A DNA stretch of 64,000 nucleotides from Lampris incognitus (taxonomy: Eukaryota > Chordata > Actinopteri > Lampriformes > Lampridae): positions 2,920,437 through 2,984,436 of the forward strand of contig NC_079221.1 of assembly GCF_029633865.1 (NCBI RefSeq). The letters are read 5' to 3'. A model generated the notes under the pieces. That model saw only the letters and a program-made list of their open reading frames with translations, did no database searches and was not told the origin of the DNA. The stretch's first letter is position 1; each line of letters opens with the position of its first letter. Both the position numbers and the translations under genes were made by a program. Shown one piece after another: positions 52,561 through 61,784 of this stretch.

Positions 52561-53439
52561 CTCACCAGATGATTAGAAGATTGGCAGTGGGCTCAGGGTG
52601 TGTAATTGCAAAGACCAACAACAGCAACCCCTCATCGGAGTACCCTCTTGTTAGACAAAAAAAAGCCACGCTGTGTTTACTGAATTCTCCCGCTTCATAA
52701 TCTTTCCATTTTGTGTCTTGCTGTTTGCACTGTTACCATGTCTGCTGTATTTTATACCTTATAGCGAAGAGGGGAACTGGTTTCATTGAAGTTGACTCAA
52801 ACCTATTACTTGCGGTGCTTGTTATCGGTACCCAGTTATCTACGTTTGTCTGGGAATTATATGAATTCAGAGCCTCTTCAAAAGTGAAACATTTGTTTTG
52901 TAGACTTTTCCTCCTTTTTTAAAACGTGTAAAACGTTTTTGAAGGAAAATCAAAGTTGTTTGATTAAAGTTTTAAAATCTTTTTTTTTCCACTTAATTTT
53001 GGCCATTAAATGTTGATCCGGGTATGACTTGCATAACTCTCAGAAGACATTGGAATATCAAAACAAATAGTAGAAAATGGGGTTTTAATGTTAGCGTGTC
53101 ATGTGATACAGCTCATTGAAAATGTTTTGCTGCCTTTCAGTGCCAGCTACGGTACCTTTAATCTCTCTGCTTTAGGCCTGTTTTCACACGGATGATGCAG
53201 TGGTGTTGCTCGGGCTGTTAGTTTGTGAATAAAATAAAAGACACACGCGTTCGTGTAGTCAATGAGAGAAACTGTCCATCTCTACTTTCCTGCAATTTCT
53301 ACAAGGAATTTCATAACAGCTGTCAAGCAGCAAAACTAACAAGACCTGATTTCATATTTGGTGTGTTATTATGAATCAGGTCTTGTTCGTTTTATTTTAT
53401 TCTGATGGCAGCTTTAGTGGAAGCTCAATTGAAACACAT
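52101..53439. other. Non-coding with a TG microsatellite (52481-52558)
   Basis: Should hold the end of the C7orf57 homologue if more exons exist. The open frame at 52713-52922 follows an acceptor-like TTATAG at 52763 but shows no similarity to the family. Nothing else supported. Confidence 0.4.
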
Positions 53440-55527
53440 TTTTCTAGGGAAGGAAGATGGGGAATTTTGGTATTACAAATTTAGGGTTCTTTCTTTATTT
53501 TAGCAAATATTTATGGGTTTAATAGATCTCCTTTGAACATGTTACTTCTTGAGAATGTATCCACCAAAATGTCTTCCTTAAAACAAAAATATGTCTATGC
53601 CTCAATAATTGTGGGTGGGGACTTTAATGAGGCACCCGATCTATATTTAGACAGATTCTCCCCAAGAGATAGTGTGAACAACCTTAATCCAGTAATTAGT
53701 AGTTTTGTCGGAAACCTTTCCTTGTTAGATGCTTATAGATATACTCATCCAACCACTATGGATTCATTTACATGGTTTAAAAAATATTTCTCAAAGAAAT
53801 CACGGATAGATTTTTGGCTTATACCTGGTTGTCTTATGCCCTTGCTACTTTCCACTGAACTATCTCATGCTCCCTTAACAGATCATGCCTACATTGACCT
53901 TGTTATTTCTAATCCAGCTAATAGACAGCATAGACATCCGTGGTAGTGGAAACTGAACTGCTCACTCTTACAGCAGCCTTCTTACTGTGAAGATATTAGG
54001 AAAATAATAATAGGATTTAAGAATAGGAACTTGATATAGCTCCTGTGTTGAAATGGGAACTATTCAAATTTGAATGCTGTAAATTTTCTTTAAAATATAG
54101 CAAAGAACTCTCAAAAACGAATGCTTTTAGAAATTCTAACATTTTAAATGAAATAAGTTCCATATTATCTTTAGATCAACCCACTGAAGATGATAAACAG
54201 AAACTATATTTACTACAGGAGTATCTGAATTATCTTTATATTGAGAAAGCAAAAGGTGCCTTCATAAGGTCCAGGGCAAAGTGGCTAAAAAAGAAGTGAA
54301 AACAAAAATATCATCCCTCTATATCGATGAAGTCTTAACTACTGAAGAATTTTCAGTTTCTGCATTTGTTTCTAGTTTCTATCAAAAGATGTACACTACA
54401 TGTTTTAGCCCACCTTATTGCAAGTATTTTTTGATAAAGTTCAATGATTTATCCCTAAAATTAGTCAAGATAGTGTTGACTTTTGTGAGTACCCACTTAA
54501 TTCAGAAGAATTAGATGAAGTAGTCAAAAGAACCCCCCTAATAAAAGCCCTAGCCCTGATGGTCTACCCTTTGAGTTTTATAAAACTTTCTGGGATGATA
54601 TTAGAGAGCTAGTTTTAGTTCTGTTTGAGGAATGTTAAAAAAAAGAGGGAGCTGTCGGAGTCGATGAAGCAAGGACTTACTACATTAATACCAAAACCTA
54701 ACAAAGACATTCTATTTTAGATAATTGGCGTCCATTAACAATGCTCAACTCAGATTACAAATTGTTAGCTGCATTATATGACCATAGATTAAAGCCTTGT
54801 TTGGAAGAAATAATTTCTGTTACACAGTCAGGCTTCATGAAAGGTAGACACATCTCAAACAATATCAAGATCTAATCCATGATGATGCAATTATACTATT
54901 CCTAGATTTTTACAAGGCCTTTGATACTGTTGAGCACCCCTTTATTTTTGAAGCTTTAGCTAATTTTGGTTTTGGTAAAATTTTTAGAACTATAATCCAA
55001 ACTCTATAAAAACATTAATAGTAATGTCTCACTGCTTAAAGGCACCTCTCCGCCTTTTGAAGTTCAAAGAGGGATTAGACAGGGATGGCCAATATCAGCT
55101 TATTTATTTTTGATAGCTGCAGAACTTTATATGTTGTTCACTGTTCAGATATTGGGGGTATACAAATTGGGGATAATTGTCTAAAGATAAGCCAACTGGC
55201 TGATGATACATGTCTTTTTCTAAAAAAGGAAAATCAGGTTCCAATCGTCCTAGAGTCTTGAAAAGTTTTTTCAAATGCCTCTGGTCTAATCATCAATCAA
55301 AACAAGAGTGAAGTAATGTATGTATATATGACACTGACAAAACATCTATATGTGGATTAAAAGTAAAACAACCAGTTCAATGCCTTGGTATTAAGATAGA
55401 AAAAGTGTCCTCTGATAGAATTTTAGCGAACTTCAGGCCCAAATTAGAAAAAACAAAAAATATCTTTAGTTGCTGGTTACAGAGATATCTTATAATTCAA
55501 GGCCGAGTGTTGCTATCTAAAGTCTTT
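53440..55527 (+). mobile_element. L1-clade LINE, 5' part, broken
   Basis: Endonuclease and reverse transcriptase in pieces: IIVGGDFNEAPDLYLDRF, SRIDFWLIPG, LTDHAYIDLVI, PSPDGLPFEFYKTFWDD, NWRPLTMLNSDYKLLA, TQSGFMKGRHISNN, LFLDFYKAFDTVEHPF, VQRGIRQGWPISAYLFLIAA, CLGIKIEK. Several stops and frameshifts (near 53945, 54030, 54640, 54715, 55005 and others) make it a pseudo-copy. At about 55527 it is interrupted by a BEL/Pao fragment and seems to resume after 57285. Confidence 0.82.
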
Positions 55528-57280
55528 TCCTGAGGACTACAAACTCCTTACCGCTGGGAAACCTGTCTCATCTGGCAGTCGCCTACTTACCTTAGCTCCT
55601 GAAATAGACGAGGCCACGGATCTTATAAGAGTAGGTGGTCGACTCCGACGCCTAGAAGGCCTTGAGGATGCGACTTTACACCTTGCGGTTCTAGACGCCT
55701 CACACCCAGTCACTCGCCTGCTCATCCAGAAGTACGACGGCGATCTCCACCACCCTGGGCCAGAGAGGGTCTTTGCAGAACTGCGGAGGTCTTTCTGGAT
55801 ACTTCGCGGTCGAGAGGCCATTCGCAGACATCAGCATGCATGTCCTGACTGTCAGCATTGGAGAGCTAAGCCTTCCGTCCCCAAAATGGCTGACCTTCCC
55901 GCCGCCCGTCTCCGACTCCACAAATCAGCCTTCTACTCCACTGGTGTGGATTGTTTTGGCCCTATGTTAGTGAAGGTGGGCAGACGCAACGAGAAACGGT
56001 GGGGGATTATATTCAAGTGCTTAACAACTCGAGCTGTGCACTTGGATCTCCTCCGAAACCTGGATGCCGATGCCTACCTCATGGCCCTGAGGCGTTTCAC
56101 CGCCAGAAGAGGAACCCCTGCGGAGATGTGGTCAGACCAAGGGACCAACTTTAAAGGCGGGGATCGGGAACTTAGAGAGGCCTTTGCAAGCATGGCACCA
56201 ACCTTGCAGAAACAGCTTGCTCGCCAGCAGATTAAGTTCTGCTTTAACCCCCCAGCAGCACCACACTTTGGCGGAGTGTGGGAAAGAGAAGTCCGTTCAG
56301 TCAAATCTGCGCTCTACAACTGTGTGGGGGCCCAACCCCTGCACGAAGATGTCCTTCTCACGGTGCTGCTGGAAGTTGAGGCAATCCTCAATTCCAAACC
56401 GCTGGGTTATGTGTCTGCAGACATCGCGGACATGGACCCCGTGACTCCAAACAGTCTGCTCCTGGGGCGGCCTGATGGATCACTTCCCCAAGTGGTCTAC
56501 CCTGAGACGGAGATCTTGAGCCGCAGACGCTGGCGGCATTCGCAGATCCTAGCTGACCAATTCTGGTCCCGATTCATCCGGGAGTACATCCCGAGCCTAC
56601 ACACCCGACAGAAATGGCACCGTTCTCCTCCCAATCTGCTGGAGAAAGCCGTTGTCATGCTGGTGGACCCCCAGCTGCCTCGGGCCCGGTGGCCCATTGG
56701 ACATGTAGTCAAGGTTCACCGCAGCGACGATGGGTGTATCAGATCAGCTGATGTAAACATCAAGGGACATGTGTACACCCAGCTGGTAGCTCGGCTGGTG
56801 GCACTACTAGATCTCCCGTCTGGGGAGGATGAACCTTCGCAGAGCGCAGTCCCCCCTGAACTTGACTGATGAGCCTTTAGTTGGAAGCAAATGTGCCCTG
56901 CACATTTGGAGGCGGCTGTAAAAAAGGCTCCGACATTTATAGGTGCCCGTCCCTTTAAGACTGCCTGCCCCTTTAAGACTCTGGCCAGATTCTCCTGCTG
57001 TGAGTGACGCAGCCTAGGTTTAGTTGTAGTTCTGCTAGATGCCTTGCCTAGCACACGTTGAGACTGTGTTCGTGTTATAAGTAAACAGTACATGTAGTTT
57101 TCCCCTGCAATTCTCGTATACGTGTATAGTGAATTTGTCCTCGTTTGTCCTTTGTTGCGATCCAGCTTGTTCTTTGAGTCACTGACGAAAAAACTCAATA
57201 TAATTTATGCTGGATTTCAATACAGTTCACACAAACGAAGTCCAAGTCTCCTCTTCATTCCTGTGTTCTGACCGACACAC
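55528..57280 (+). mobile_element. BEL/Pao LTR retrotransposon, 3' end with one LTR (fossil, incomplete)
   Basis: The coding part is the integrase end of a BEL/Pao pol. It shows a zinc-binding region with CPDCQHWRAKPSVPKMADLP, then VDCFGPMLVK, TTRAVHLDLL, WSDQGTNFKG and PAAPHFGGVWEREVRSVKSA, typical of the family. A purine-rich stretch precedes a terminal repeat of about 360 bases starting TGTAAAAAAGG at 56917. The gag, protease and reverse transcriptase regions and the other LTR are absent, so it is a broken remnant. The long open integrase frame suggests moderate age. It is nested in the L1-clade LINE. Confidence 0.85.
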
Positions 57281-57299
57281 CATCCTGTTTATTCTCTGC

Positions 57300-58065
57300 C
57301 TAAGACAAACTAGCCATTCCAAATTATCCCACTAACAAAGAAGGAATATGAAAAAATGATCAAGAGTATATCTTCAGGACACATGCATCTTGTAAAGGCT
57401 CCTTTCGTTTATGGCCCTTTTTTGGAGAACTCCCCTAATTAAAATAGGGGTATAAACCTGATTGATTGCTAATGTAATAATATGCACATCAGGAGAACAC
57501 TTACGTCAGATGAGAGCTGTGTTCCTAAAGCATTATATATTTGGAAGCTGTCTTTCCCGATGTCTGTCAACGAAAATATATGGTGAGAATCTAACAAGTT
57601 CTTCATACCCAATAAAGTCAAAGAAATTCACTTGAAGATACTACATAAATATTGTAAACTACTAATAAGACACGTTAGCCCCTAGCTAACGGGTCTGACC
57701 CTGTAGCGGAGCGGTTAGTGATGTCGCCGGTTACAGTATTATCCATGTAACACATTTTTATGCAAATTTCAAGCAGAAATCTCAGAGAAATGTTCATTCT
57801 GTAACAGATGAAGAAACTATTTTACAGTTATTCTTTAATTGCCTTATTCTTCTAAGCTATGGACAGATATTGCATTAATCCTTTTTGATACATTTAACAA
57901 ACTACTTAGTATAAAAGAAGGTGTGGTCTTGTTCCTTGATTGCACTACTGGCTCATCTACTGTGGATAATGCTCTCCACATTCTGTTTGTTTGGTAAATT
58001 TCACATTCACAAATCCAAGGTGATGGGCTCCAAGCCCAATACTCGTTTATTTTACATTGATCTGA
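57300..58065 (+). mobile_element. L1-clade LINE, 3' part, broken
   Basis: Pieces such as NKVKEIHLKILHKYC, HSVTDEETILQLFFNCLIL, LWTDIALI and FHIHKSKV match the C-terminal region of L1-type ORF2. It follows the BEL/Pao terminal repeat and is itself interrupted by a small tRNA-like element at 57667-57737. Probably the same copy as 53440-55527. Confidence 0.65.
57667..57737 (+). mobile_element. Small tRNA-like element, deleted copy
   Basis: ACGTTAGCCCCTAGCTAACG then TCTGACCCTGTAGCGGAGCG and GTTAGTGATGTCGCCGGTTA. It is the same palindromic leader and A-box-like region as at 43418-43522, with the middle missing. Confidence 0.5.
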
Positions 58066-58070
58066 TATTC

Positions 58071-59433
58071 CGGTAGTATTCTACTGGTATCGTCATATGA
58101 TACCGGTACTGGCATCGTCATATGATACCGGTAGTATTCTACTGGCATCGTCATATGATACCGGTACTGGTATCGTCATATGATACTGGTACTGGCATCG
58201 TCATATGATACCGGTAGTATTCTACTGGCATCGTCATATGATACCGGTACTGGTATCGTCATATGATACCGGTACTGGCATCGTCATATGATACCGGTAG
58301 TATTCTACTGGCATCGTCATATGATACCGGTACTGGTATCGTCATATGATACCGGTACTGGCATCGTCATATGATACCGGTAGTATTCTACTGGCATCGT
58401 CATATGATACCGGTACTGGTATCGTCATATGATACCGGTACTGGCATCGTCATATGATACCGGTAGTATTCTACTGGCATCGTCATATGATACCGGTACT
58501 GGCATCGTCATATGATACCGGTACTGGCATCGTCATATGATACCGGTAGTATTCTACTGGCATCGTCATATGATACCGGTACTGGCATCGTCATATGATA
58601 CCGGTACTGGCATCGTCATATGATACCGGTAGTATTCTACTGGCATCGTCATATGATACCGGTACTGGCATCGTCATATGATACCGGTAGTATTCTACTG
58701 GCATCGTCATATGATACCGGTACTGGCATCGTCATATGATACCGGTACTGGCATCGTCATATGATACCGGTAGTATTCTACTGGCATCGTCATATGATAC
58801 CGGTACTGGCATCGTCATATGATACCGGTACTGGCATCGTCATATGATACCGGTAGTATTCTACTGGCATCGTCATATGATACCGGTACTGGCATCGTCA
58901 TATGATACCGGTACTGGCATCGTCATATGATACCGGTAGTATTCTACTGGCATCGTCATATGATACCGGTACTGGCATCGTCATATGATACCGGTACTGG
59001 CATCGTCATATGATACCGGTACTGGCATCGTCATATGATACCGGTAGTATTCTACTGGCATCGTCATATGATACCGGTACTGGCATCGTCATATGATACC
59101 GGTACTGGCATCGTCATATGATACCGGTAGTATTCTACTGGCATCATCATATGATACCGGTAGTATTCTACTGGTATCGTCATATGATACCGGTAGTATT
59201 CTACTGGCATCGTCATATGATACCGGTACTGGCATCATCATATGATACCGGTACTGGCATCATCATATGATACCGGTAGTATTCTAATGGTATCGTCATA
59301 TGATACCGGTAGTATTCTACTGGCATCGTCATATGATACCGGTACTGGCATCATCATATGATACCGGTACTGGCATCGTCATATGATACCGGTACTGGCA
59401 TCGTCATATGATACCGCTAGTATTCTACTGGCA
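58071..59433. repeat. Minisatellite, 25- and 36-bp units with palindromic core
   Basis: The short unit is TACTGGCATCGTCATATGAT plus ACCGG (25 bp). The long unit has TAGTATTC inserted at its start, adding 11 bases (36 bp). They follow patterns such as short, short, long, giving higher-order periods. The core TATCGTCATATGATA is nearly self-complementary around CATATG, and ACCGGT at the junctions is palindromic. Confidence 0.95.
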
Positions 59434-59814
59434 CAATGAACGCAGCATAATTCTGTATACTCAGTACATTTCTCTGTCCGGGGTATCGGACACGGTTCAT
59501 CCAAGAAATGTATTTACCATCCGTCATTTCCTGTCAAAGAACACTTCCCCCTCATGTTCGGAGCCCACCGAGGACGAGCCACTTACAACGTCTAAAAAAG
59601 TGGAGATAAGGCCTGATGCCTTGAATCTCAAGTCTCCACTGCACCTGTATCTGTAATGAGTCCAAGTTACGGTGCTAGGAGTGAGTTAGACTCTAATGGT
59701 AGCAGATTCTCCAGAAAGTTCTGTTTTAATCCCCCTCCCTTTTCCTGCGACCTTTGACACATATACTGTAAAACCACAACACCTCAACTGATCACCGGAA
59801 CCCTTGCTTGGGCA
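59434..59814. other. Unassigned, nothing supported
   Basis: A short open frame begins at 59408 within the array edge. No exon evidence. Confidence 0.4.
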
Positions 59815-60176
59815 TTATCCATCCATCCATCCATCCATTATCCGAACCGCTTATCCTGCTCTCAGGGTCGCGGGGATGCTGGAGCCTATCCCAGCAGTCA
59901 CTGGGGCAGCAGAAGGGGAGACACCCAGGACAGGCCACCAGGTCGTCACAGGGCCCACACACACACACACATTCACACCTAGGGACAATTTAGTACGGTG
60001 AGTCACCTGACCTACATGTCTTTGGACTGTGGGAGGAAACCGGAGCCCCTGGAGGAAACCCACACAGACACGGGGAGAACATGCAAACTCCACGCAGAGG
60101 ACAACCCACCAAGGTTGGACTACCCCGGGGCTCGAACCCAGGACCTTCTTGCTGTGAGGCGACGGCACTAGCCACG
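59815..60176 (-). mobile_element. tRNA-derived SINE, GGCGGCACGGTGG family
   Basis: Full-length minus-strand copy: CATCC tail at 59817-59836, body with CTACATGTCTTTGGACTGTG, and B-box complement GGGGCTCGAACCCAGG near 60130. The head is followed by a short tandem of ACGTCAC words (60174-60196). Confidence 0.85.
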
Positions 60177-60224
60177 TCACGTCACATCACGTCACACTGT
60201 TGTCATCAGTACTGCAGGAAGCCC

Positions 60225-60955
60225 GTCCTCAGTGATGCTGTGAACCGCCCGGCCTCGGTGATGCCGTGAACCGCCCGGCCTCGGTGATGCCGTGAACCGC
60301 CCGGCCTCGGTGATGCCGTGAACCGCCCGGCCTCGGTGATGCCGTGAACCGCCCGGCCTCGGTGATGCCGTGAACCGCCCGGCCTCTGTGATGCCGTGAA
60401 CCGCCCGGCCTCGGTGATGCCGTGAACCGCCCGGCCTCGGTGATGCCGTGAACCGCCCGGCATCGGTGATGCCGTGAACCGCCCGGCCTCTGTGATGCCG
60501 TGAACCGCCCGGCCTCGGTGATGCCGTGAACCGCCCGGCCTCTGTGATGCCGTGAACCGCCCGGCCTCTGTGATGCCGTGAACCGCCCGGCCTCTGTGAT
60601 GCCGTGAACCGCCCGGCCTCGGTGATGCCGTGAACCGCCCGGCCTCGGTGATGCCGTGAACCGCCCGGCCTCTGTGATGCCGTGAACCGCCCGGCCTCTG
60701 TGATGCCGTGAACCGCCCGGCCTCTGTGATGCCGTGAACCGCCCGGCCTCGGTGATGCCGTGAACCGCCCGGCCTCGGTGATGCCGTGAACCGCCCGGCC
60801 TCGGTGATGCCGTGAACCGCCCGGCCTCGGTGATGCCGTGAACCGCCCGGCCTCTGTGATGCCGTGAACCGCCCGGCCTCTGTGATGCCGTGAACCGCCC
60901 GGCCTCTGTGATGCCGTGAACCGCCCGGCCTCGGTGATGCCGTGAACCGTGTCAT
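60225..60955. repeat. Minisatellite, 26-bp CpG-rich unit, about 28 copies
   Basis: The unit is GGTGATGCCGTGAACCGCCC plus GGCCTC. The main variant has T for G at the first base (CTCTGTGATG). Copies are otherwise almost identical, so the array is young or homogenised. Two minus-strand frames stay open as a 26-residue repeating peptide (period 78 bases). I see no gene context for them. Confidence 0.95.
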
Positions 60956-61422
60956 TACAGGGGGCACACACGTCACCAGCTGAGTGGAATCAGACTCCAG
61001 AGTAAACATGATGCTAATGAGTCATTAAGACTTTGATGTTCACAACGTTTTACTGATATCTTCAGATGACATGCGACTTGGTTGATTGATTGATTGATTG
61101 ACTGACTGACTGACATCAGGCTGGTTTTCAGCCTTTTTGACGTATGGTTTACAATTACAGACGCTGAAGAAGTTGACTTTGGAACCAGGCCAATCATTTA
61201 CCACATGAGTGAGGCCAGTGAATGTTTTTTATCTGAGGACAAATTCACTCCTCTCTCGGTAGCCAATCACTCCAGAGAAGAGCTCCCCCGTCCCAAATAT
61301 ATCAACTCTGCAGCAACACACAACGCTTATTCTTTCTAACCGCAGAGGACGGAACAAGTGTTTGGAGCGCAACTTATTTTTGACAGATTTTCCTTTTGGT
61401 TCCTGAAACATTTTTGCCGGTC
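60956..61422. other. Upstream region of the upp2-like gene
   Basis: Contains a short TTGA/CTGA tetranucleotide run at 61079-61113. No promoter element identified with confidence. Confidence 0.4.
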
Positions 61423-61466
61423 ATGGCACCAATTCTGCTGAACTGCATGGGGAGCGACCACATGAA
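61423..61466 (+). CDS. upp2: upp2-like exon 1
   Basis: The ATG at 61423 gives 14 codons and two bases, followed by donor GTGAGT. The N-terminus is not conserved in the family, so the start is inferred from frame and donor. Confidence 0.75.
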
Positions 61467-61739
61467 GTGAGTATCGACTTCTGTATCACCTTATTATGTC
61501 TGTCCCTCAACATGTTGTGTATCTTAAACACGTGACCAGCCTCCAGTCAGAATGTGCCCTACTCTCCTGCCTACCGTGAGCGCTCGCTAGATGTGTTACC
61601 GTGTCCCGCCATGTTACTTCTCAGGCAACACGTCCAGGTGAAAAACCCTTACTTGGATGCCATGGAAGAGGATATTCTCTACCACTTCAGCTTAAGTACC
61701 AAGACCCACAACCTTCCAGAAATGTTTGGCGATATCAAG
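61423..61739 (+). CDS. upp2: Uridine phosphorylase gene, UPP2 type, first two coding exons (gene runs off window)
   Basis: Uridine phosphorylase splits uridine with phosphate to uracil and ribose-1-phosphate in the cytosol. Exon 1 (61423-61466) gives MAPILLNCMGSDHM plus two bases. Exon 2 (61625-61739) gives QHVQVKNPYLDAMEEDILYH and FSLSTKTHNLPEMFGDIK, very close to human UPP2 (VKNPYLDLMDEDILYH, TKTHNLPAMFGDVK) and less close to UPP1. The frame is continuous and the boundary after GDIK matches the family. The catalytic part lies beyond the window; at least 2.2 kb of intron 2 is filled by a LINE. Confidence 0.88.
61625..61739 (+). CDS. upp2: upp2-like exon 2
   Basis: Acceptor TTACTTCTCAG; 115 bases; donor GTTTGT. 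Encodes the start of the conserved phosphorylase fold (NPYLDAMEEDILYHFSLSTK). Confidence 0.92.
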
Positions 61740-61742
61740 GTT

Positions 61743-61743
<1 letters not shown>

Positions 61744-61781
<38 letters not shown>
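61744..61781. repeat. TG/GA microsatellite just after the upp2-like exon 2 donor
   Basis: Short TG run followed by about 13 GA units, lying between the donor and the LINE. Confidence 0.9.

Positions 61782-61784
<3 letters not shown>

Noticed and set aside
52713-52922. Possible last exon of the C7orf57 homologue
   Set aside because: Follows an acceptor-like site in a usable phase, but the peptide is hydrophobic and unlike the family's tail.
60192-61009. Two overlapping 260-codon repeat-peptide frames
   Set aside because: Product of the 26-bp array; two frames open at once and no gene context.
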